From positions 91,058-155,057 of the IMG/VR virus record IMGVR_UViG_3300032893_000004: DNA of 64,000 nucleotides; one strand, given 5' to 3'. The stretch's first letter is position 1. Each line of letters starts with the position of its first letter. Shown here in pieces: positions 25,240-33,792 of the stretch. A program made the position numbers and the translations under genes. The notes beneath the pieces were generated by a model. It saw nothing but the letters and a program-made list of their open reading frames with translations, made no database searches and was not told where the DNA came from. The stretch comes from a virus.

Positions 25240-27440
25240 CAGCTCCCCTTCTTTTTACCGTCTTTGAGGATCCTCGCCATGGCGGCGACCTCTTTCGCAG
25301 ATTCGCGCTTGAAGTGGGCCATCGTGGAGTCTACCAGCTGCTTGTGCTGGCGCATCAGGCGACGCGAGATTCTATCGTGGTTATTCTGGATGGTCTTTTC
25401 GAGCAGCATGTAGCTATTCGTCGACCACGCCATATTCTTGGCCGAGATATCCTTCACGATGTCGATCGCTTTTTCGGCTTTAGAAGTCTGCTCAGGCGGC
25501 ATGCTGCCGCCTCCGGAGTCGCTGCTGTCATCGTCCGACCCGGAATCCTTGTTGTCCGAGCCAGAATCTTTGTTATCACCTTCGTCGTCCTGGATAGGGT
25601 TTCCCTGCGCGTCAGCCGTGATACCTTGCTCGGCCAGTGCCTGCTGCTGCATCATCTGCTGAGCTTGCATCTGCTGCTGCATCGCTATCTGAGCTTGCTG
25701 GAGGATCATCTGCTTGTTCTGGAACCAGAACGGATCGCGGATGTACTGGTAGCGAGGATCAGACGCAGCGCCTTTCACTTTGAAGAAGTTTTCGAGGATC
25801 TGACCAACAGTCAGGTACTTGTCCATGACTGCCTGGAACTGCGGGTTAAGCGGAAAGTCGCCGCCCATCTCGACCGGAACCGGGTTCTTCTCGACCTGTT
25901 CCATGATCTCGTTGTAGTTCATGTGAACGGCCATGTCCTGCTGCAGACGGGTGTTCTCTTTTTCCGGAGAATCCTTATCCAAACCAGTCAGAACGATCTG
26001 ATGCGTCTTAGCCAGTTCCGGATCCACGAATGGGAGGATATGGGTATTCAAAAAGTCTTGGATATCGGATAAGAGCGGACGGAGGCCCACATCGCGGGCA
26101 GCCGTAAGCTTCCACTCGTTGTCCGATTCTGAAAGTGCCTGAGTATTCGTGCCCCGAGCAAGGTGAGCGTAGCCAGGCAATTCTTCCGGCGACATCTGGA
26201 AGGCCGAGAGGATCACCCGAGCGTTGTTGTCCATCAGGTACTGGAATTCTGCGTCGCGGCCGGAGTTATCGATCGCTTCCCAGTTCAGCTTATCCTCGGA
26301 TCCGATCGCGAAGACGGGCATGCGCCACGAGTTTTGAACGGAGTTGATCGACTGATGGAATTGGAGGCGAATACGCTGTGCTGCTGCTTCGTCCATGGAG
26401 TCGGACTGGAACACGAGCATGCCCTTCGAAGCGCGGCCGTGCTGGAAGTACAGCTTGTTATGGACAGTGATGTTGATGTGGGTCGTGATCGCGTTGAGCG
26501 CCTGATCGATCGGAGTAAGAGGGTAGCCGTTATACTCGATGCCTGTCGTCGGATAAAGATTGTAGACGACCATCTCTTCTTCGGTGAATGTCTGAACCGG
26601 CTTTCCTTCGATGACCTGAACGTAGCGGTACTCGTCCTTCTTGTACTTCTCGATGTCGATCTTCTTGTTCTTGATCTGCTGCAACTGACGAATAGCTTCT
26701 TGGCGAAGCGACTGGTCGTGTTCTTTCTGCGGCAAGATTTTCAACATCGTGCCGGCGTCGGAAGCGCGCCATGCGTATAGTTCTCGTTTGCCTGTTTCCG
26801 GATTCGTCCACCAGCTACGTTCGCAGGCGAGACGACCGAAGGCAAGTCCATCGCGGGTCACCAGCTTCAGGAATTGAGACAAGTTGACTTGATCAAGCTC
26901 GCCGTCAAGAGTGCCGCGACCGCACTGCCAGAACTTCTTCTTGGCTGCGTCGATTCTCTCTTGAATCTTGCGCTGATCTTCTTCAGAACGCTTGGCGTTC
27001 TTGTCCATGTCTTGAAATTCGAAGCCTACACTGAAGCGGTCCGTCCTAGGACGACCGAAGGATGATATATGGTTCGAACGAGCTTGAAGAATCTCGTTGA
27101 CCAACTCGTCGCCGCCCGGCCCGCAGATACGCTTGATGATATGATCAGGCGTTAGATTCTGTTTTAGCCGGTAAAATCCGAGAGCACCGGAATAGTTAGC
27201 ATGCGGGTCAACCTGGAACGACATTCGTTCGAGTTGAGCTGCCTGCATAGCGTTCTGAGCTTTGATAGACTTAACAATCTCACCGAGAACACCGGTATCA
27301 GCTGTAGTCACTTCCTCTTTTTCGTTGGAAAGTTCCCGCGCCGCCGCGTCAGCTTTAAGAAGCTTCAGAGCGTTCGGATCCAGAGCGACTATCTCTTGCC
27401 GTGGGCGATAACGCTTCTTTTTTTCTTCTTCGTTTGCCAT
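25239..27440 (-). CDS. Portal protein (733 aa)
   Basis: Large portal-type protein. The N-terminal arm is charged and Lys/Arg-rich. The core contains NEILQARSNHISSFGRPR and YAWRASDAGTMLKILPQ, with a long central helix region, and the C-terminal region is Gln/Met-rich (MQQQMQAQQMMQQQ, about residues 585-610). An Asp/Ser-rich linker (DDEGDNKDSGSDNKDSGSDD) and a helical tail follow. Portals form the 12-mer at the packaging vertex. It follows the terminase and is followed by the head-morphogenesis gene, as expected; it is larger than typical portals because of the tail. Confidence 0.8.
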   Translation of the reverse strand: MANEEEKKKRYRPRQEIVALDPNALKLLKADAAARELSNEKEEVTTADTGVLGEIVKSIKAQNAMQAAQLERMSFQVDPHANYSGALGFYRLKQNLTPDHIIKRICGPGGDELVNEILQARSNHISSFGRPRTDRFSVGFEFQDMDKNAKRSEEDQRKIQERIDAAKKKFWQCGRGTLDGELDQVNLSQFLKLVTRDGLAFGRLACERSWWTNPETGKRELYAWRASDAGTMLKILPQKEHDQSLRQEAIRQLQQIKNKKIDIEKYKKDEYRYVQVIEGKPVQTFTEEEMVVYNLYPTTGIEYNGYPLTPIDQALNAITTHINITVHNKLYFQHGRASKGMLVFQSDSMDEAAAQRIRLQFHQSINSVQNSWRMPVFAIGSEDKLNWEAIDNSGRDAEFQYLMDNNARVILSAFQMSPEELPGYAHLARGTNTQALSESDNEWKLTAARDVGLRPLLSDIQDFLNTHILPFVDPELAKTHQIVLTGLDKDSPEKENTRLQQDMAVHMNYNEIMEQVEKNPVPVEMGGDFPLNPQFQAVMDKYLTVGQILENFFKVKGAASDPRYQYIRDPFWFQNKQMILQQAQIAMQQQMQAQQMMQQQALAEQGITADAQGNPIQDDEGDNKDSGSDNKDSGSDDDSSDSGGGSMPPEQTSKAEKAIDIVKDISAKNMAWSTNSYMLLEKTIQNNHDRISRRLMRQHKQLVDSTMAHFKRESAKEVAAMARILKDGKKKGS

Positions 27441-27443
27441 TCA

Positions 27444-29072
27444 TCACTCAACCGTGAAAAATTTTACGTGTGCCTGATTTACCGAATCGTTGACGACCGT
27501 GCAACTGTACGTTTCCCCAATCTTATTGAGAAATCCTCTAAGATTGCGGGACCCCGGCTTGATCGGGGTGATCATGTTCAACATATCGACCTGGCCGTTG
27601 AACTGGACCGCACAAGGCTGATCGACTTCGACGTAGACCATTCGCTTGACGCCGGTGTAGAACGTGATAGTTCCTGGCGTGAACGTCTTGCCGTCTTCTT
27701 GCGGAATCGGTTGCGTCGAGCAGAACGAGATGAAGTTCGGCGTCGACTCCACCACTGTATACGTCCTCTGGGTCACTTCGCTGAACGTTCCGGTCACCTG
27801 GAACTGCATGCCTGGCATCACCATATCGTTCGCGAAGAACATCACGTCGTTGGCGGTTGGACCCGGCGGATTCTCTTGCGTGGCCGTGAACGGTGTGCCA
27901 GCTGGTCGGATGCATTGAACTGTATTTCCGGAAATCCCGATAACGATCCAAGTACCTGAATTTATTGCATTAAACGCATACGGAGGCGTGTCATAACCAT
28001 TTTGACCGTTGATCCGCATGATATCGCCTATCTGAACGGCGGTGATATTCGGCAGTGAAACGTTGGCTGGCGAAACTGTAAAGGTGTACGTAGAGCCGGA
28101 AGCAGACACCGCCGAGAAGATGATCAGCGGATCGCCGACTCCGGACACTTGCGTTAGCACTCCAGCTGGAGTGTAATTCGTGAACGTGATAGTTGCATCG
28201 CCGGTACCGGACACTAAGGTGAGTTGACCGGTGAACGTGAATGCTGAATATGTGATCGTTGCGTCGCCGCTGCCGGACACGAGAGTGAGCATCCCGGAGG
28301 CAGTAGGCTGAGTCGTACCGGTGGCGGTCAACGTTGTGCCGCCTGCGATAGTGGTAGTTGCCACGAACTGAGCCAATCCTTGAGCGTATACTGCTCCGGC
28401 AGTAGCGTTGGCCGGACTGCAAGTGATACTGTAGGTGACTTCAGGCGCTGTGCCGGGCTGCGTCGTGATCAGAATTGTTCCGGCGACGATCGTTTCAACA
28501 ACAGGATAGTCGACCGAATTGTTCGAGTAGACCGCTCCAGCGGTTGCGTTGGCGGAAGAAACTGCCCAAGAATACGCATTCAAAGCGGGCGCGCCGGTAC
28601 CGACGGCAACCAAAATTGTACCGCCAGTGAGGGGAGCCGTTGCCTCAAAATTTTCGTTATTATTCGAATAGTTAGCTCCGCCAAATGCGAACGAAGCAAC
28701 CGCGTTGTTGTTGATCGTGACGGTGCATCCCGCAAGATCGGATACAGTCCGACCGGTTCGAAAATTGTTTGTCGTGCCGGATTCAACATTCAGATGATAG
28801 TTCGAGTTCGGCGGGCTCTGCGGGTCCATCCCGATAATAGAGCTTCCGGTAAGACCAGACGCTACGACCGTCGAAAAGAGAGAGAACGATTGACCAGGTC
28901 CGATCATGATCTCGTTGCCGTACGGATTCTTACACCCGATCGCTTCCAATCGCAGTCGATAATCGAAGTTTCTTTGGTGAGGGTTGTCGGTCTGTACGCC
29001 GTCTGAATAGCACAGTAACGATGTGATAATACTCAGAATATTTTCAGAACAATCATCCGAATTCTGGTGCAT
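27444..29072 (-). CDS. Beta-repeat virion protein (542 aa)
   Basis: Residues about 135-330 hold tandem beta repeats of two kinds: NATAGAVYSNNSVDY / TIVAGTILITT units, and LTLVSGSGDATITYS / LTLVSGTGDATITFT units. These repeats are common in fibre or surface proteins of large phages. The N-terminus has cysteines and no signal peptide; the C-terminal 200 residues form a separate domain. It lies between terminase and portal, so it is probably a head or neck surface protein. Confidence 0.6.
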   Translation of the reverse strand: MHQNSDDCSENILSIITSLLCYSDGVQTDNPHQRNFDYRLRLEAIGCKNPYGNEIMIGPGQSFSLFSTVVASGLTGSSIIGMDPQSPPNSNYHLNVESGTTNNFRTGRTVSDLAGCTVTINNNAVASFAFGGANYSNNNENFEATAPLTGGTILVAVGTGAPALNAYSWAVSSANATAGAVYSNNSVDYPVVETIVAGTILITTQPGTAPEVTYSITCSPANATAGAVYAQGLAQFVATTTIAGGTTLTATGTTQPTASGMLTLVSGSGDATITYSAFTFTGQLTLVSGTGDATITFTNYTPAGVLTQVSGVGDPLIIFSAVSASGSTYTFTVSPANVSLPNITAVQIGDIMRINGQNGYDTPPYAFNAINSGTWIVIGISGNTVQCIRPAGTPFTATQENPPGPTANDVMFFANDMVMPGMQFQVTGTFSEVTQRTYTVVESTPNFISFCSTQPIPQEDGKTFTPGTITFYTGVKRMVYVEVDQPCAVQFNGQVDMLNMITPIKPGSRNLRGFLNKIGETYSCTVVNDSVNQAHVKFFTVE

Positions 29073-29095
29073 ATTTACTCCATCTCGTGGCTTGA

Positions 29096-29105
29096 AGATT
29101 AGGCT
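29096..29105 (-). promoter_or_regulatory. Post-stop conserved element, copy 4
   Basis: AGCCTAATCT beginning within the TAA of the large terminase gene and ending 23 bases before ATG 29072. Here a separate Shine-Dalgarno-like GATGGAG lies between. Confidence 0.5.
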
Positions 29106-31012
29106 TAGTCATCGCTACCCTCTTCGGTTCCAAAATCCCATATAACGTTCCCGTCAGCCGACCTACCTTTCAGACCAGCGCTGGTGTCGCCGCCTTCTAG
29201 TGCCTGCCTCTTCTGGGTCTGCCAGTCCTGAAAATGTTTCTCTGGAGTCGGAGTCTGAACGAAGAACTGCTCGAACGGGTTAGGCGGCCCCTTCGGAGGA
29301 GGAGTGTTGACTTTCGACACTTTGTACAGGTTCTGAGCTTGGTATCTGACCGAATCCGCTATATCAGCGAATTCACCGTCGTCCGGATCCTTCGTCAAGT
29401 TACCGAGTGTATCGAGTTTGAAGCAGTGCTCCGCGAACATCTTAATGAACAGTTCGGTCCTGTCGTGCTTGATGACCTTCAAGAATCGGCGGTTACGGGC
29501 ATTGATGATTCGCCCGCGAACGGCCGAGATGCCGCCGAATACGTCCTTAGTGAACTTCTTGCACGGCATCCGCGAGTTCTTGAATTCTTTGATGAACATC
29601 GGCTCCGACGTGTCCGCGAACCACTGCACGATTCGGTACATATCGCGGACTTCTATCGCGAGCGCCATCATCTGAGCAAATTCCAGCCCAGGCACGGAAT
29701 AAGCGTCGACGAGCCACCATTCACCGTTTGGCATCTTGGCAGAAACAGAGATCGCGAAAGCGTGCGTAGTTCCCCAATCCACGCCCGCGTAGAACCGAAT
29801 ACCTTTACTTAGCATGAACTGGATCAGATCCGGGAAAGTAAGACCTTTCGGGGCCGCGTCGCCGGTGTACACTTCCCACGCTTGTTTCACGCTGTACGTA
29901 TTACCGGAGCCGTCAGCGGCGTCCACGAAGCGCGGGTACACCATGCCGGCCGAAGACGGCTTCCAGCACATCAGCTGGGCTTCGGCTAGATCTGGGTCCT
30001 TATCGAACTGCGAGATCGTAAAGTCTATAGGCTTCCATAGGCCGCCCTTGTCTTTTTCGGAGCGGTGCGCCAGGCGAGTGCGGCAGACTGGAAGAAGCGG
30101 ACACTTGAGGCATCCTTCGTACGCCTCTGTACGATCGTACCCTTCCTTCTCCTTCTCGATCAGGTTGGCATATTCCACTTCCGTGATCGTACGAAGCGGC
30201 AAGTTCTTGGCAACGTACACGAAGGTTTTTGGTTTTTCAGGCATGTGTCGCTTCGGCTCGCACTTCTCGGTGATGTCGATGATATTCCATCGAAAGACTC
30301 GGTACCCGTTCTTCTGCGCCTTCTCCATCTCGCGCGTAAACAAGCCGCCGGGGAACTTGAGGGTCGACGTCTTGATCGTAACGGGATGCTGACCGTTGAA
30401 TACTCCTGGGATGTATTCCGCTTCTTTGTACGCTCGAAGCTGCTCCTTAGAGCGTATCGTATCGATCTCGTCGATTGTGAAGATGTTGGTGTGAGCTGAG
30501 TTCGCGCCGGTGACGGTGCAAACGATGATCTTCATATAAGCATCTTTTTCTTCAGGCGTGCCAGGGTTGATCTTGAGACTGATCTCTTTGGAGTTCGAAG
30601 AGTCCAGTTCGATCTTGTGATACTCAAGATATGGTCTGATCTTGTCGATGAACATGGAAATATAATTCTGGGCCGCCGTAGCTTGCGGAACGATCGCTGC
30701 CATGTGGGCTATGGAAGCCCCGAATTGAACCATCATGATGATCGCGAATGCCGCCTCCGAAAGTGTCTTGTACGACTCCCGAGACGAGATCACGATCGTG
30801 CTGGGCGACTTGTGACCTTCGTTTGCCTCGTACATCTTGTACGTGTCGTAGAGCCAGTGAACTGGGCTGGAGTTTGAATCGGGATCGACCCAAGAATCCG
30901 GGAAATCCAGATCGAGGAAATTATGAATCCACGTCTTGGCATGTTTTGGGCTCGTGAACCGCTTTAAGAAAGTCTGAGCTAAGTGTGGATCTACCTGAGA
31001 CTTAGAGTTCAT
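29105..31012 (-). CDS. terL: Terminase large subunit
   Basis: 635 aa. The ATPase domain has a deviant Walker A (VISSRESYKT, about residues 74-83) and Walker B IFTIDEID (about 178). The nuclease domain begins FYAGVDWGTTHA (about 401) with the first catalytic aspartate, and continues to EFADIADSVRYQ with the last acidic site. A four-cysteine-like insert (CLKCPLLPVC) lies between the domains. The enzyme pumps DNA through the portal and cuts it. It overlaps the 152-aa gene upstream by 11 bases. Confidence 0.85.
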   Translation of the reverse strand: MNSKSQVDPHLAQTFLKRFTSPKHAKTWIHNFLDLDFPDSWVDPDSNSSPVHWLYDTYKMYEANEGHKSPSTIVISSRESYKTLSEAAFAIIMMVQFGASIAHMAAIVPQATAAQNYISMFIDKIRPYLEYHKIELDSSNSKEISLKINPGTPEEKDAYMKIIVCTVTGANSAHTNIFTIDEIDTIRSKEQLRAYKEAEYIPGVFNGQHPVTIKTSTLKFPGGLFTREMEKAQKNGYRVFRWNIIDITEKCEPKRHMPEKPKTFVYVAKNLPLRTITEVEYANLIEKEKEGYDRTEAYEGCLKCPLLPVCRTRLAHRSEKDKGGLWKPIDFTISQFDKDPDLAEAQLMCWKPSSAGMVYPRFVDAADGSGNTYSVKQAWEVYTGDAAPKGLTFPDLIQFMLSKGIRFYAGVDWGTTHAFAISVSAKMPNGEWWLVDAYSVPGLEFAQMMALAIEVRDMYRIVQWFADTSEPMFIKEFKNSRMPCKKFTKDVFGGISAVRGRIINARNRRFLKVIKHDRTELFIKMFAEHCFKLDTLGNLTKDPDDGEFADIADSVRYQAQNLYKVSKVNTPPPKGPPNPFEQFFVQTPTPEKHFQDWQTQKRQALEGGDTSAGLKGRSADGNVIWDFGTEEGSDD

Positions 31013-31460
31013 CTGACGGCAGACTGACGCCCGCTGCGGCGCGTTCTTTGCGCGTCATTCTTCGCAGCCGAGCGTTCAGAAGGTCTTCCTCTGTGAGAGT
31101 CTTGAGAGTGACGTTCGGGCCGGTCAGTAGTATGATCGACTGCCCTTTGCCGTGGCTGGCATAATAATCGCGGATCTGCGTAAAAACAGCCTGCCGGAGC
31201 ATTCGCTCGTCAGCCACAGTTATCCAGATTATCTCGCCGAGCGAGTCGAGATCGATAGCCGACAGCTGAGACCGAACATCGAGCGCCGTACCGCGATCGT
31301 GCTTTGATACCTGGGCCTCCAGTTTGGCCTTGTCGGTTCTTAGAAACGTGATCTCGCGCTGAGCGCGCGTCATCGCATCCACGAACTCGCTGCGCATTCC
31401 GAACAGCCAGACGAGAAGATTGTACAAGCGATAGAACAGCTTATTTTTTAGCTTCCGCAT
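31002..31460 (-). CDS. Hypothetical membrane-anchored protein (152 aa)
   Basis: ATG 31460 (MRKLKNKLFYRLYNLLVWLFG) is chosen; the frame extends further but inside the upstream gene. A basic amphipathic or hydrophobic N-terminal helix is followed by a coiled coil (FLRTDKAKLEAQVSKHD) and an alpha/beta domain (IIWITVADERMLRQAVF, IILLTGPNVTLKTL). It overlaps terL by 11 bases. No family recognised. Confidence 0.5.
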   Translation of the reverse strand: MRKLKNKLFYRLYNLLVWLFGMRSEFVDAMTRAQREITFLRTDKAKLEAQVSKHDRGTALDVRSQLSAIDLDSLGEIIWITVADERMLRQAVFTQIRDYYASHGKGQSIILLTGPNVTLKTLTEEDLLNARLRRMTRKERAAAGVSLPSDEL

Positions 31461-32094
31461 TCTTCTTCCTTTTGGCATCGGACAGGATTTCCAAGATCTT
31501 GCCAGCGTCTTCGTCTGAGAGATCGTTCGAAGGTCCGACTCCGGTGAGACTGACATTGAGATTTTGCGTGTTTTCAGTTTTCACTTTCGAAACACGATCC
31601 TGGCCGGTGATCTTCAGAAGACCTTCGGCCACCTTCATGAGACTCTGAAGAGACTCGATGTTCAATGCGCCGTCCAAATCTTTTTCGTTGCCCGTCTGAA
31701 TGAATTTCTTCAGTTTATCTGAATGCTGTTTATTGGCAGCTACGAGCATGTCAGACATCAGCTCCGTCGTCGCTACCTGGGCTCGCATGACCGTATCTCG
31801 CAGCTTGCTCTGCCTCTCCAACGCGTCCGCATCGCGAGCTGCCGTCCACTTATATCGAATTTGGGCATCTAGGATGCCGCCTAGAGGAAACGCACTGTTT
31901 AAACGATGGATCTCGTGGGCGTCGGACCCGTTCAGAAACAGCTCGAACATGTTCGTGGAAGTTACCGGCGACAGCGGGCGACCGCCGCCAGCGATGTAAG
32001 CTCTGAGGATCTCTTGATCGTCTAGCGATAGATCCGCCTTCGCAAGCTGGACATAATCGTCCGGGCGATATAGTTGTAGGCCTTTTTCTTCCAC
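31441..32094 (-). CDS. Small-terminase-like protein (217 aa), start uncertain
   Basis: Helical protein with a C-terminal coiled coil (AALERQSKLRDTVM-type heptads) and a conserved-looking tail (VKTENTQNLNVSLTGVGP, then SDEDAGKILEIL). This is the type of plan seen in DNA-recognition small terminase subunits, and it lies two genes upstream of terL. I prefer GTG 32094; a GTG at 32166 is also open but overlaps the previous gene by 50 bases. A TATAAT at 32106-32101 lies right before it. Small terminases are poorly conserved, so this is a position-based guess. Confidence 0.4.
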   Translation of the reverse strand: MEEKGLQLYRPDDYVQLAKADLSLDDQEILRAYIAGGGRPLSPVTSTNMFELFLNGSDAHEIHRLNSAFPLGGILDAQIRYKWTAARDADALERQSKLRDTVMRAQVATTELMSDMLVAANKQHSDKLKKFIQTGNEKDLDGALNIESLQSLMKVAEGLLKITGQDRVSKVKTENTQNLNVSLTGVGPSNDLSDEDAGKILEILSDAKRKKNAEAKK

Positions 32095-32100
32095 ACCTAC

Positions 32101-32106
32101 ATTATA
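32101..32106 (-). promoter_or_regulatory. -10-like GGTATAAT ahead of the terminase genes
   Basis: Minus-strand CCGGTATAATG between the 113-aa gene and the small-terminase candidate. It resembles the TGGTATAAT family on the plus strand but lacks the TG. If it is a promoter, the start of the downstream gene must lie further in than 32094. Confidence 0.3.
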
Positions 32107-32116
32107 CCGGAATTCG

Positions 32117-32458
32117 TCAATTGGCCGTGTCAAAGACCTTTTTGCCGTTGATTTCGACGATAACACGAGTATCGTTCCAGAGAATGTTTCGAACCCATTC
32201 GGCTATATTCCGGTACAGAAGCTTAGTGCGCTTCGCGTTGCTGACTTTCCGAGCTTCGCAGACGAACGTTACCATCTGCAGATCCGTGTCGACCCTAGCC
32301 TCCGCTTTGGTAACATTTGGTATCAGCATCGGCCATGATTTAAGCTGGAGAGCCTGCGCCTCGTGGATCACGCCGGTGCGGATCGTCATACCTTTCAGCA
32401 GTTGCAACTGTTCCGATATCGTAGCTGTCACTGTGTCCCACTCCTTAGCGACGGACAT
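32117..32458 (-). CDS. Hypothetical protein (113 aa)
   Basis: Helical start, then a two-strand motif (LQMVTFVCEARKVSN and RVIVEINGKKVFD). Size and position near terminase would fit a neck or head-completion protein, but no family is recognised. It overlaps the SbcD-like gene by 31 bases. Confidence 0.5.
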   Translation of the reverse strand: MSVAKEWDTVTATISEQLQLLKGMTIRTGVIHEAQALQLKSWPMLIPNVTKAEARVDTDLQMVTFVCEARKVSNAKRTKLLYRNIAEWVRNILWNDTRVIVEINGKKVFDTAN

Positions 32459-33483
32459 CTCGCTAGAACACGGTCCAGTATCGCTTTTCTAACGTGATCT
32501 GGTGTACCGGCCTTCTCGAAGTAATTGGCCGAGAACTTCGCAAAAGTCTTCGGAATTCCTTCAGATTCCTTAACGGTTACAGTCCGATCGATGTCAGTGT
32601 ACGTCGAGTGGCGGCGGCAAAGCGACGGTAGCAGACGATCTATCCTCTTGGCAAAATTGCGGCTACCCTTGATCTCAACATAAACCTTCGTGGAATCCGG
32701 TATAGTCTCGATGATCTTCTCGTCGAACGACGCGGACTCTTCGAGAAGTATCGACTGGAACGGTTCGAATACGTCAACAGGTGTCGGAGTAAATTTGGTC
32801 TCACCAGAAACGAGGTTGATCGAATAAACACCTTTCGTTTCGCCGATGTCTGACTTTGTTAGATGTCGAGGAGTGCCGATGCACCATACGTTTCCGAACT
32901 GCTGCTCCTTGTGAATGTGACCGGTTATGAACGACAAGTCTTTCGGATACCTATCCAACTTGAAGCCGTTCGGGGCATAGGTCCCGGATTCGTACTGCGA
33001 CCCCTCAAACTCAGCGTGGCAAAATATCGTCCGCGCCCCCTCGCCGTACGCCTTCATCGCGGCTGCACGGAACGCTTCCTCATCACGTATGAAACCGATC
33101 GCGGCGGCGTTCTCGGACAAGAACACCGGATCCCGTCCAGCTAAGACGGTTCTCTCGTCGTAAACCGACATGGTGGAAGCCGATTCTTCCTGATTCAGAT
33201 CATGGTTTCCTATCAGAGAAAGCGTGAGGATATTACTGCGATGTTTGCGAAGTTCGTCGTAGGCCCATTTCCAAAATTCCAGAACCTCTGCGCGAGCGAT
33301 GCCGAAATCGTTGAGCTGATCTCCCATGAACACGATCAAGACCGGTCCGATCTCGATAAAGCGATATGCAGTCTGAATAAGAAATTCTATAAATTTTCGC
33401 GCTTCGGGGATATCCTGCTTGCGGATATGCATGTCTCCGACAGGTATAACAACAGCTGCCGCTTGTTCAATCTTAGCCGGCAT
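32428..33483 (-). CDS. SbcD/Mre11-like nuclease subunit (T4 gp47 type)
   Basis: 351 aa. It has the metallophosphoesterase motifs in order: PVGDMHI (residues about 14-20), FMGDQLNDF (about 50-58), IGNHDLN (about 88-94), FCHAEFEG (about 152-159) and GHIHKEQ (about 184-190). Length and motif order fit the nuclease partner of a recombination complex. The ATPase partner is on the other strand at 40436-42217, so the pair is split between two transcripts. Processes DNA ends for recombination-dependent replication. Confidence 0.75.
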   Translation of the reverse strand: MPAKIEQAAAVVIPVGDMHIRKQDIPEARKFIEFLIQTAYRFIEIGPVLIVFMGDQLNDFGIARAEVLEFWKWAYDELRKHRSNILTLSLIGNHDLNQEESASTMSVYDERTVLAGRDPVFLSENAAAIGFIRDEEAFRAAAMKAYGEGARTIFCHAEFEGSQYESGTYAPNGFKLDRYPKDLSFITGHIHKEQQFGNVWCIGTPRHLTKSDIGETKGVYSINLVSGETKFTPTPVDVFEPFQSILLEESASFDEKIIETIPDSTKVYVEIKGSRNFAKRIDRLLPSLCRRHSTYTDIDRTVTVKESEGIPKTFAKFSANYFEKAGTPDHVRKAILDRVLARCPSLRSGTQ

Positions 33484-33784
33484 TTCCGCTCTCCAAGGTA
33501 CGGTACCCTATAACAGCATCCTCCGGGCAGAGCACGAAGGCAGTCCCGTCTGATAGCCGCAATTCGTTTGCAGCCCATTTGGCAAGGCCGGCGTCGCCGC
33601 GTAACAGAACTGAGTCGCCGGCTCGCAGCTCGACTCCTTGCAAGTTGTAGTTCATGACCAGAACGGACTCCGTCACCGCAATCCGCTGAGTAATGCGAGC
33701 CATGCCGCCGATAACTTCGGCTTCGATCTTCTTGAACTCCGGCTTAACGATAGCCAGTTCACCCTTCTTTGTTCCGAGTGCCAT
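33473..33784 (-). CDS. GroES-like co-chaperonin candidate (103 aa)
   Basis: Size is close to GroES (97 aa) and T4 gp31 (111 aa). The layout matches: ELAIVKPEFKKIEAEVIGGM aligns with the VIVKR...GGIVL start and mobile loop, and VELRAGDSVLLRG followed by FVLCPEDAVIGYR aligns with the DVKVGDIVIF / VLIMSESDILAIVE end. Overall identity is low. The phage encodes a GroEL at 38401-40191, which makes a partner plausible. It lies between sigma factor and SbcD-like genes, overlapping the latter by 11 bases. Confidence 0.4.
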   Translation of the reverse strand: MALGTKKGELAIVKPEFKKIEAEVIGGMARITQRIAVTESVLVMNYNLQGVELRAGDSVLLRGDAGLAKWAANELRLSDGTAFVLCPEDAVIGYRTLESGNAG

Positions 33785-33792
33785 ACAGCCTC

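Noticed and set aside
28380-29006. 208-codon plus-strand open frame
   Set aside because: Antisense to the beta-repeat virion protein; Arg-rich with no motif.
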